From DALYLB01 sp046154695 (lineage in GTDB: Bacteria > Acidobacteriota > Blastocatellia > RBC074): DNA of 19,648 nt. Below the pieces are notes generated by a model that was given only the letters and a program-made list of their open reading frames with translations, did not search any database and was not told the DNA's origin. Of the stretch, positions 1 through 7,982 are shown one piece after another. Position numbers and translations under genes: made by a program. Position 1 is the first letter of the stretch; the number at the start of each line of letters is the position of its first letter. The stretch covers positions 1 to 19,648 of the forward strand of contig JBJXFI010000315.1 in NCBI GenBank assembly GCA_046154695.1. Reading direction: 5' to 3'.

Positions 1-269
1 TTAAGTTTAGAGTTTTTTTTGAAATTCGATCTTTGCAGCCTGCGAAGCAGGCGACAGCATATAGCCTGGGGCGTAAGCCCCAGGACCGCATCGGAAACGC
101 TCGCAAGCCCGTGAAACGGGCGGCAGAGCGTCCGCTGTCGCCCGTTTCACGGGCTTGAAAACCGTTTTTACCGGCCCTGGGGTTCCGGCTTCGCCTTCAC
201 CCCAGGCTATATGCTGTCGCCTGCTTCGCAGGCTGCAAAGATCGAATTTCAAAAAAACTCTAAACTTAA
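1..269. repeat. Palindromic MITE-like element with long terminal inverted repeats
   Basis: Bases 1-71 and 200-269 are reverse complements of each other; the only difference is one base in a T/A homopolymer (eight T at 13-20, seven A in the right arm). The ends read TTAAGTTTAG and CTAAACTTAA. Nested hairpins fill the element: GCCTGC-GAA-GCAGGC at 38-52 (mirrored in the right arm), CCTGGGGC-GTAA-GCCCCAGG at 65-84, GCCCGT-GAA-ACGGGC at 107-121 with its inverted copy at 140-154, and CCTGGGG...CCCCAGG at 176-206. It encodes no credible protein. The size, inverted ends and lack of a transposase suggest a non-autonomous mobile or dispersed repeat. The left flank is not visible, so a target duplication cannot be tested. 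The right end lies 51 bases before the M24 peptidase gene. Confidence 0.85.
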
Positions 270-320
270 CGCCATTGGCCTTCAGGCGGATCTCCGAACC
301 GTTTCTAGAGGAAATACGCG

Positions 321-1718
<1,398 letters not shown>

Positions 1719-1734
1719 TAGGTCGCGTTTCGTT

Positions 1735-3522
1735 ATGTCCAGAAAAGCCAATCGGGTCGGTGTTTTTCTCCTGTTCATCCAATTGCTTTCCGTTTCGGTG
1801 GTGGCGCAGATCTCGCGCATCGAACCCGCGGAGCCCCGGTGGGGGCAGACGCTCACGGTGAGCTATGATCCGTCGGCGCGCGGGGCGAAGCTGACGGCGG
1901 AGGATGAGATTTATGTGACGGCGCGATGGACCTCGCCGGGCGGGAGCGAGGCGGTCTGGGCGCGAATGGTTCGGCAGGGCGCCCTCTTTCAGGCGGAGCT
2001 GAAAGTTCGCGAGAATCATAGCGGCGTGGCGATTCACTTCGTTACGCTGCAAGGAGGCTGGGATGACGCGGCCTATCTCACCGCCGCCGTCCTTCGTCCC
2101 GACGGGAAGCCGGCGCGGGGCGTCTTTCAGGAGAGGATCAAATCGGGGAAGTACCGCGAATTTTTCGAGAAGGAGATCGCGCTCTATCCCGGCAACTTTT
2201 CGGCCTATCGCGCGAAGTGGGCGACGGCGGCGCTGATCGAAGGGGACGGGGCGGCTGGCGCGATTCGCTCGGATCTCAACCGGCTCGGCCGGGAGCGGGC
2301 GGAGAGCGGTGAACTGCTGGCCGCGCTCGCGACGGCGAACGTCATGCTCGGTAGAGAGGAGAAGAGCCGGGAGTGGATTCGCAAGGCCGTGGAGAAGTTT
2401 CCCAACGATCCCTTCACCGGCGAGGCGATTCGCGAATATGTGAAATGGGTCGGCGAACTGGGGCTGCCGGCGGAGGGACTGGCGGAGGTCCGCGCGCTGG
2501 AACGCCGGCTGATCGCATTGAACCCCCGGACCGAATTCGCCCGAGAGGCTTCCATCGCGCTGGCCGGGGATCGAAACGCGCCGCTCGATCTGATTGAAGC
2601 CGTCTCCCGGGCATGGATGGAACGGGAGCCGGAAAATCCGCAGCCGTGGTTCAATCTGGCGCTCGCGATGCAGAATCAGTATCAGGCGCCCGAGCGCGCC
2701 GCTCCGCTGATTGAGAAGGCGATCGAACTGCTGCGCGGGGGGAAGCTCCGCCTCTTTGGCGACGTCAACAGCCGGCAGACCGATCGGCTTCTTTACACGG
2801 CCTATCTGATCAAGGCCGAACTCGCCTCGCGGCAGGCGAGGAACGAAGCGGCGCTCGCCGCCCTTGCAACGGCGAAACAGCTCGCTCCCGAGAAGGATGC
2901 GAAGGCCTATGTGCTTGAAGGCCGGATTTTGCGGGTGATGAATCAGCCGGACCGCGCCGAGGCCTCCTTCGTCGAAGCCTGGCGCCGCGGCTCGGTCGAG
3001 GCGGAAGAGCGGCTCAAGGAGATTTATAAAGGGAAGCGCGGCAGCCTGCGCGGGTACGATGAGTACCTGCTCGCGAAGGGGCGCGGAGATCGCAATCTCA
3101 GCGAGTCATGGAATCTGCCGGCGCCGCAATTCAAGGCCACCTCGATCGACGGGCGCGGCTTCGATCTCAAATCTCTGCAGGGCAGGATTGTCGTGCTCAA
3201 TATGTGGTTCATCGGCTGTGGGCCCTGCCGTAAGGAGATCCCCCGGCTCAATGAGGTCGTTCGCGAGTTCCGCGGCCGGGACGTCGTCTTTCTCGCGATC
3301 ACGCCCGACAAGGAGGAGGCGCTCAAGCCTTTTTTGAAGGCCATGCCGTTTGAATACAGCATCGTCCCGGATGGCGACGGACTGCTCGACCTGTTCAATA
3401 TCGCGGCCTTCCCGACGCACATCGTCATCGATCGCGGCGGACAGGTCGTCGCGCTAATGACCGGCGCCGCCGAGCGGCGGCCCGACGAGGTCCGCCGCGT
3501 GCTGCTGCGGATGATGCGATAG
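1735..3522 (+). CDS. Exported TPR-thioredoxin fusion protein (TlpA/redoxin-like C-terminus)
   Basis: The protein has 595 aa from the ATG at 1735. I chose this start because it directly opens a signal peptide (basic MSRKANR, hydrophobic stretch, likely cut after VVAQ); the in-frame TTG at 1705 lies in the repeat and would spoil the signal. Residues about 20-130 look like an Ig-like or beta-sandwich segment. Residues about 145-430 are alpha-helical with TPR-type repeats (for example PWFNLALAMQNQY). From about 461 to the end is a TlpA/AhpC-TSA-type thioredoxin fold with the redox motif C495-G-P-C498 in WFIGCGPC and the cis-proline FPTH motif. TlpA-like proteins act outside the cytoplasm as thiol-disulfide reductases, for example in cytochrome maturation. 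The TPR part suggests a tethered partner. The actual partner is unknown. Confidence 0.88.
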   Translation: MSRKANRVGVFLLFIQLLSVSVVAQISRIEPAEPRWGQTLTVSYDPSARGAKLTAEDEIYVTARWTSPGGSEAVWARMVRQGALFQAELKVRENHSGVAIHFVTLQGGWDDAAYLTAAVLRPDGKPARGVFQERIKSGKYREFFEKEIALYPGNFSAYRAKWATAALIEGDGAAGAIRSDLNRLGRERAESGELLAALATANVMLGREEKSREWIRKAVEKFPNDPFTGEAIREYVKWVGELGLPAEGLAEVRALERRLIALNPRTEFAREASIALAGDRNAPLDLIEAVSRAWMEREPENPQPWFNLALAMQNQYQAPERAAPLIEKAIELLRGGKLRLFGDVNSRQTDRLLYTAYLIKAELASRQARNEAALAALATAKQLAPEKDAKAYVLEGRILRVMNQPDRAEASFVEAWRRGSVEAEERLKEIYKGKRGSLRGYDEYLLAKGRGDRNLSESWNLPAPQFKATSIDGRGFDLKSLQGRIVVLNMWFIGCGPCRKEIPRLNEVVREFRGRDVVFLAITPDKEEALKPFLKAMPFEYSIVPDGDGLLDLFNIAAFPTHIVIDRGGQVVALMTGAAERRPDEVRRVLLRMMR

Positions 3523-3526
3523 CCCC

Positions 3527-3636
3527 GGGAGCGCCGAGCGCCAGCTCGGCCTTTGTCCCTTTTAATTTGTGTGTTGCCACGAACCGCCGAGCTGGCGCTC
3601 AGCGGTCCCAGGGCCGAGCTGGCGCTCGGCGCTCCC
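3527..3636. repeat. Three-copy GCCGAGCTGGCGCTC repeat with a perfect 25-bp inverted pair
   Basis: Bases 3527-3551 and 3612-3636 are perfect 25-bp reverse complements. A third, slightly diverged copy (3586-3609, direct orientation relative to 3613-3636) lies between them. The array fills the gap between the TPR-thioredoxin gene and the serine hydrolase gene and ends just before the latter's ribosome binding site. The outer arms could form a large hairpin and act as a terminator for the upstream gene, but no T-run follows. It looks like a second dispersed small-repeat family, distinct from the one at the left end of the window. Confidence 0.85.
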
Positions 3637-3642
3637 AGAGGA
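3637..3642 (+). promoter_or_regulatory. Ribosome binding site that decides the serine hydrolase start
   Basis: AGAGGA with 7 nt spacing to the ATG at 3650. It rules out the in-frame start 81 bases upstream, which would translate through the repeat array. Confidence 0.75.
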
Positions 3643-3649
3643 ATTACCT

Positions 3650-5167
3650 ATGCCCATCCTGCTGCGAAGATCGTCGCTCGTTCTCCTGTTCGCGCTGCTG
3701 CTCTTTTCGCCGTCGCGCGGGCAGGCCATCGATTCGCCCGCGATCGATAAGATCGTTGAAGAGGCGATGAAGTACTGGCGCACGCCGGGCGCGGCAATCG
3801 TCATTGTGCGCGGAGACGAGGTGGTCTATCTCAAGGGCTTCGGCGTGAGGGATGTGACGACCGGGCAGCGGGTCACGCCCGACACGATCTTCGCCATCGG
3901 CTCGACGACCAAGGCCTTCACGACGGCGGCGATGGCGATCCTGGCCGACGAGGGGCGCATGAATTGGGACGATCCCGTGCGCAGGCACCTGCCCTATTTC
4001 CGGCTGAGCGATCCGCTGGCGAGCGAGAACGTGACGATGCGCGACATCGTCACGCACCGAACGGGGCTCGTGCGCCACGACCTGCTTTGGGCCGGCTCGC
4101 CCTGGGGCCGCGAAGAGATCATCCGGCGCATCGGATATGCGCCGCTGAGCTATCCGTTCCGCACGACCTTTCAATATCAGAACATCATGTTTCTGGCCGC
4201 CGGTGAAGCGGCGGCCGCGGCGGCCGGGACGACCTTCGAGGCGTTCGTTCAGAAACGAATCTTCGATCCCCTGGGAATGAAATCGGCCAATTTCAGCGTC
4301 ACGAAATCCGCGGAGGCGCCCGATCACGCCGTCCCGCACGGCAAAAAAGGGAGCGAGATCAAGCCCATCCCCTTCCGCAACATCGACAATGTGGGGCCGG
4401 CCGGATCGATCAACGCCAGCGCGCGCGATCTCTCGGGATGGCTGCGCATGCAGTTGAATGACGGCGTCTTCGCCGGGCGGAGGCTGATCTCGAGCGCGAA
4501 TCTTCGCGAGATGCACACGCCGCAGCAGGTCATCCGGCTGGAGGGGCGTTGGAAGCTCTTCTTCCCCGAGAGCGAGACGCTCCAGTTGAGTTACGGGCTC
4601 GGATGGTTCATCAACGATTATCGCGGCCACAAGCTGGTCATGCACGGCGGCACGATCGACGGCTTTCGCGCGACCGTCATGCTCGAACCGCGCGCGCGGC
4701 TCGGCGTCGCGGTGCTCGCCAATCTGAACGGCGTGCAGATGCCCGAGGCGGCCTGCTACAACGTGATGGACATGCTGCTCGGCCTGCCCCGCAAGGACTG
4801 GAACACCTTTATTGGCGAGGCGGCGAAATTGCAGGAAGCGGATGCCGTCCGGGTGGCGATGACGCGCCTCGCCACGCGAAAGATGAATACCCGCCCCACG
4901 CGCGAACCGGCCGCCTATGCCGGAACCTATGAGGATGCCGCGTACGGGAAGGTCGAGATCTCAATCGTCGATGAGAAGCTGGTTCTCGGCTGGAGCAGCT
5001 TCAAGACGCGCCTCGATCATTTTCATTACGACACGTTCTCGCCGTCGGTAGAGCAGTTGAAGAACGAACCCCTCACCTTCTCGCTCGGCGCGGACGGCGA
5101 GGTCGCCGGCCTCCGCTTCCTGAGCGTGAATTTCAAGAAGGCTCCCGCGAAAGCGCAGACGCAATGA
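3650..5167 (+). CDS. Exported serine hydrolase, beta-lactamase/class C fold, with DUF3471 tail
   Basis: The protein has 505 aa. A signal peptide occupies about residues 1-25 (MPILLRR, then a leucine-rich core, cut near SRGQA). The catalytic domain, about 30-390, shows the class C-type motifs S85-T-T-K88 (nucleophile and general base), Y176-Q-N178, and H332-G-G-T in place of the KTG box. A C-terminal DUF3471-type domain, about 418-500, begins at AYAGTYED. Such proteins are usually esterases, D-aminopeptidases or peptidases of unknown substrate rather than true antibiotic-hydrolysing beta-lactamases; HGG instead of KTG favours an esterase or peptidase role. It is predicted periplasmic. The M24 peptidase and this protein flank the thioredoxin gene, so the three may form a loose set of exported peptide-processing proteins (inference). 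Confidence 0.9.
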   Translation: MPILLRRSSLVLLFALLLFSPSRGQAIDSPAIDKIVEEAMKYWRTPGAAIVIVRGDEVVYLKGFGVRDVTTGQRVTPDTIFAIGSTTKAFTTAAMAILADEGRMNWDDPVRRHLPYFRLSDPLASENVTMRDIVTHRTGLVRHDLLWAGSPWGREEIIRRIGYAPLSYPFRTTFQYQNIMFLAAGEAAAAAAGTTFEAFVQKRIFDPLGMKSANFSVTKSAEAPDHAVPHGKKGSEIKPIPFRNIDNVGPAGSINASARDLSGWLRMQLNDGVFAGRRLISSANLREMHTPQQVIRLEGRWKLFFPESETLQLSYGLGWFINDYRGHKLVMHGGTIDGFRATVMLEPRARLGVAVLANLNGVQMPEAACYNVMDMLLGLPRKDWNTFIGEAAKLQEADAVRVAMTRLATRKMNTRPTREPAAYAGTYEDAAYGKVEISIVDEKLVLGWSSFKTRLDHFHYDTFSPSVEQLKNEPLTFSLGADGEVAGLRFLSVNFKKAPAKAQTQ

Positions 5168-5261
5168 GGCGAACGATGGTTCGTGCGGCGATCCTGCCAG
5201 TCGCGTGGCCGACGATTCTTTGCCGGACCTTCGATTTCGATCCGATAATGACGTATGAAAC

Positions 5262-5828
5262 TTACCTGAGGCCGCTGCAGGCATTCTTCCACCAATCTCT
5301 GTTTGGATCATTTCGCGGAGGAAAGAAATTGGCTCTGATCTGAATTTTCGTTAAAACGGAATTGAGCCTTGCTGGTGATATGGACTGATTATTGGCCCAT
5401 TCTCGAATTAATTCGGGCGTCGAAAGCAGGCGGTCTGAGTCATTAATGGATTCAAGGAAGATGCGTCGAGCTTTGCGATCATCGGTTGCAAAAAAATAGC
5501 CCCGAGATTCCGCTATTGCCAGGGACATCGCTTCTCCGTCGTCCAATCGGCTCGCATAATCAACGTATAACGCGATTTCCTGATCACCTTCGACATTACA
5601 TAGTCGCAGAACCCCGGATTTGATCAGGGTATCAAGTTTCACAGGCTCGAAAGCCTCTTCCTGTGGGGCTTCCGGGCGCAGGAAAAAGCTCTCCCTCTCA
5701 ACGACAACGCAGATCTGGCACTCCTTTCCCGTGGCGCGAAGGATCTCTTCAATCGCTTCGCCGGCAAGAAGGTTTATCAGAACGCAGGAGTCTATGATGA
5801 TACTCGGCTGAGTCTTTGACTGTGACAC
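5262..5828 (-). CDS. PIN-domain protein, probable toxin of an XRE-ImmA/PIN pair
   Basis: The protein has 188 aa and uses a GTG start at 5828. A GGGAGG Shine-Dalgarno sequence lies inside the last codons of the upstream XRE-ImmA gene, whose stop is only 7 nt away, so the two are probably translationally coupled. The PIN fold is supported by D13 in IIIDSCVLINLL, E44 in VVVERE, D97/E99 in LDDGEA and D116/D117 in FFATDDRKAR: the acidic residues that bind Mg2+ or Mn2+ in PIN ribonucleases. PIN toxins cleave RNA, often tRNA or rRNA. At 188 aa it is somewhat longer than VapC toxins (about 130-150 aa); the extra C-terminal part (about 145-188) is not assigned. GC content is visibly lower than in flanking genes, suggesting transfer. 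Function as a toxin is inferred from context and fold only. Confidence 0.82.
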   Translation of the reverse strand: MSQSKTQPSIIIDSCVLINLLAGEAIEEILRATGKECQICVVVERESFFLRPEAPQEEAFEPVKLDTLIKSGVLRLCNVEGDQEIALYVDYASRLDDGEAMSLAIAESRGYFFATDDRKARRIFLESINDSDRLLSTPELIREWANNQSISPARLNSVLTKIQIRANFFPPRNDPNRDWWKNACSGLR

Positions 5829-5835
5829 CTTAGCG

Positions 5836-7206
5836 CTACCTCCCTACCAAGGCTTCCGTCAGATCCAATTGCACCTTCTCAAATTCGCCTTCCCTTTCCG
5901 CCATAGACAAAAGATTTATTTCATCGACAATAAGGCGCGCGCGGACACGATCCACCCTTAAATATTTGGCCAATTGTCCCTCGCTCAACTCTTCAAGGTT
6001 GTAAGCGGAAACCGCCAACATTTTGTATCTTAAGGGAAGGGAATCGGTGGCAGGCGCCGTTGCTTCGATCCCCAGCATCTCCTGCGCCTGGCGGACTTTG
6101 AACCCTTCTCGTATGAGCCTGTCCCACGTGCCGCTGGGCAATCGCTTCATATTTTCAAGTCGTAGCATCAATGCCTGCATTGATACCTGGTATAAGTCTG
6201 CCAAGGAGATGAGATCCGCCAGGCTTATGCCTTTCTCTCTGGAGCGATGAATCTCGGTAAACCGGCGATTGAGTCCAGTGGCCGGCATCGAGAAGCATTC
6301 CGCAAATGCGTCAGCCAGGCGCTCTTTGGCCGAGGCACGCTTGGCCGCAGACAGAAAGGTAATTTCAGGTTGATAGCGATTGGTCAAAAAGTGGCCATAC
6401 TCATGCGCCAGCGACCAGTTGCGACGATCACGAGGATGATTTGAGTTGATGCCTATGCAGCCGCCCAACGAGTCATTGTATGCAAACAGACCGGCTACTT
6501 TTCCAGGCATTGGAAAATAGAAGATCCGCAGCCCGGCATCATTTTCCAGCGTCTCACGCAAATTGCTTAGGGGCCCGTCCCCCAATCCCATCCGATTCCG
6601 TTCCGCCGCTGCGATCTCATCTCCGGCCTGCTCCGGCGTCGCGCCTGAAACCTTATAGGTGGGAGGAGAAGACTTCGCCATTGGCATCCCGCATATGTTC
6701 TCCAACTCCACATAGTCTTCGGCGAGCCGTTGCAGTTCGAAAGCCACTTTCTCAAGCGCGTTTTCCAAATCGCTTTGTTTTGGCTTCTTGGGCTTGTTTG
6801 CCGTTTTGGAATTCTTCGTTGCTTTCAATAAATCGAGGGCTTTCGACCATGAACCGCGAAACTGAGGCACGAAGCCTTCCACATTCGTTTTGCGACCAAC
6901 AAACTCGCCCAGGGAACGGCCATAAAACGCAGCCAGCCTGATCAATTCCTGTGGAGTCAGGCGGCGCTCGCCTTTTTCCAGGGCGACTACCGTCGTTCGC
7001 GCCATTTCCATATGATCCGCCACCTCCTGCTGCGTTGCGCCGCGAGCTTTCCGCGCTTCTTGCAGGCGCATGCCCAGAACGCCGGGATCCATGCTGTCGA
7101 GAATGTGTTTTTCCATGATATTTGAGTCAATCTGAGGAATGGGGCCTTGCGCAGCCAGGACTTGCCGGGCTAACAACGCTGCCCCCGGAAAACGAAGCGC
7201 ACTCAT
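5836..7206 (-). CDS. XRE-family HTH regulator fused to ImmA/IrrE-type metallopeptidase (COG2856)
   Basis: The protein has 456 aa. It carries an N-terminal Cro/CI-type helix-turn-helix (about residues 42-100, including TQQEVADHMEMARTTV) and a C-terminal ImmA/IrrE metallopeptidase with H268-E-Y-G-H272 and a probable third zinc ligand E295 in KERLADAFAECF. Family members cleave or release repressors, or act as antitoxins next to toxin genes. Here it is immediately followed by a PIN gene, so an antitoxin and autorepressor role is likely. The start is uncertain: ATG 7206 places the gene just after a good promoter but has only a distant GGAGG (22 nt); ATG 7116 removes 30 residues of atypical sequence and begins MEKHILDSMDPG. 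Neither has an ideal ribosome binding site. Base composition is lower in GC than the flanking genes: a hand count gives 27/60 G+C at 6781-6840 against 41/60 at 12181-12240 in a neighbouring gene. Confidence 0.88.
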   Translation of the reverse strand: MSALRFPGAALLARQVLAAQGPIPQIDSNIMEKHILDSMDPGVLGMRLQEARKARGATQQEVADHMEMARTTVVALEKGERRLTPQELIRLAAFYGRSLGEFVGRKTNVEGFVPQFRGSWSKALDLLKATKNSKTANKPKKPKQSDLENALEKVAFELQRLAEDYVELENICGMPMAKSSPPTYKVSGATPEQAGDEIAAAERNRMGLGDGPLSNLRETLENDAGLRIFYFPMPGKVAGLFAYNDSLGGCIGINSNHPRDRRNWSLAHEYGHFLTNRYQPEITFLSAAKRASAKERLADAFAECFSMPATGLNRRFTEIHRSREKGISLADLISLADLYQVSMQALMLRLENMKRLPSGTWDRLIREGFKVRQAQEMLGIEATAPATDSLPLRYKMLAVSAYNLEELSEGQLAKYLRVDRVRARLIVDEINLLSMAEREGEFEKVQLDLTEALVGR

Positions 7207-7246
7207 TGAGTCTTACTGAGTTTGACAACCTCCATCGGCATCGCTA

Positions 7247-7274
7247 ATAATACCGAAAAAGCTGACAATGTCAA
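7247..7274 (-). promoter_or_regulatory. Sigma70-type promoter of the XRE-ImmA/PIN operon
   Basis: Read on the minus strand: -35 TTGACA (perfect consensus, 7269-7274), 16-nt spacer, -10 TATTAT (7247-7252). This puts transcription start near 7240, about 34 nt before the ATG at 7206. The surrounding 100 bases are AT-rich compared with the rest of the window. Confidence 0.7.
7263..7273. promoter_or_regulatory. Operator-like palindrome overlapping the -35 box
   Basis: TGAC-AAT-GTCA is an interrupted palindrome (4-bp half sites, 3-bp centre) covering the -35 element of the XRE-ImmA/PIN promoter. Further TGTCA/TGACA-like half sites lie nearby (TTGACAA at 7222-7228, TGTCAA at 7301-7306). The position suits autorepression by the HTH protein. 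Inference from position and symmetry only. Confidence 0.5.
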
Positions 7275-7395
7275 TAGTGTTGTTGCTAGTAAGCGCAAAA
7301 TGTCAAGATTGGCAAGTCAGGCAAAGGCGGGAATCCCCTGTCACAATGCGCTCGGGCAAAGTTTTATCTGAAATTGGTGGTCGAGGGGATCGCCC

Positions 7396-7968
7396 TCACT
7401 CAACCATGATCCGGTTAATGGCGTCGCCGAGCCGATTCATCGCGTCCTGATCCCCGGGCGTCGCGGCGTGCGTCGCGACCACGGCGGAGTAGAGCCAATG
7501 CAGCTCACGTTCGGTTTCGGAGGCAGGGTAGAGGCGCGCGTTGATCTGCACCGCGCTCAAATCGAGCGGGAGGCCGAGCGCGGCGCCCTCCATCGGCGAG
7601 AGGCGAAAGTAGACGACGGCGGCGATGCTCATATCGCCGGTCGCGTCGGTTTTCGGCTTTGAGGGGTCCTGGGGCGAAAAGGGCGCGCGCAGCGAGGCGT
7701 CGAGCCGCGCGGGGCGGGGCGGGGCGCTCAAGATGCTGCCCTGCTGGGCCAGAACGCGGGCCTCGACCTTCTCAAGGATTCGCTCGCGCCCGCCCGGCGC
7801 CTTGACGCGCACGCGGCCCGCAAGCATCGGGGCTCCGCCCGCAGTTGAAAACCGGCTTGGGGAGAAGACGAATCGATATTTCGTCCGGCCGACCTCGATC
7901 TCGCCCGCGAACTCCCTGCCGCTTTGAAGCATGTGAACCGAATGCAATTTTCGTTTCTGCGTGAACAT
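7396..7968 (-). CDS. Hypothetical protein downstream of GMC oxidoreductase
   Basis: The protein has 190 aa from the ATG at 7968, chosen because GGGAG (7977-7981) stands 8 nt upstream. A GTG at 7986 would instead overlap the GMC stop codon by four bases (GTGA), adding six residues. Either way the gene is tightly linked to the GMC gene and probably co-transcribed and coupled with it. I see no signal peptide, transmembrane segment or known motif. The N-terminal half has beta-rich character (GREFAGEIEVGRTKYRFVF); the C-terminal half ends in a helix, LGDAINRIMVE. I do not recognise the family. Its position suggests a small partner or assembly factor of the dehydrogenase, but nothing in the sequence proves this. 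Confidence 0.7.
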   Translation of the reverse strand: MFTQKRKLHSVHMLQSGREFAGEIEVGRTKYRFVFSPSRFSTAGGAPMLAGRVRVKAPGGRERILEKVEARVLAQQGSILSAPPRPARLDASLRAPFSPQDPSKPKTDATGDMSIAAVVYFRLSPMEGAALGLPLDLSAVQINARLYPASETERELHWLYSAVVATHAATPGDQDAMNRLGDAINRIMVE

Positions 7969-7976
7969 CCTCGACT

Positions 7977-7981
7977 CTCCC
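7977..7981 (-). promoter_or_regulatory. Ribosome binding site of the GMC-linked hypothetical gene
   Basis: GGGAG on the minus strand, 8 nt before the ATG at 7968. It overlaps the end of the GMC gene, which supports translational coupling and the 7968 start. Confidence 0.6.
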
Positions 7982-7982
7982 T

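Noticed and set aside
5168..5261. Terminator between the convergent serine hydrolase and PIN genes
   Set aside because: Only a weak 5-bp CGAAC/GTTCG stem without a T-run is visible; not enough to call.
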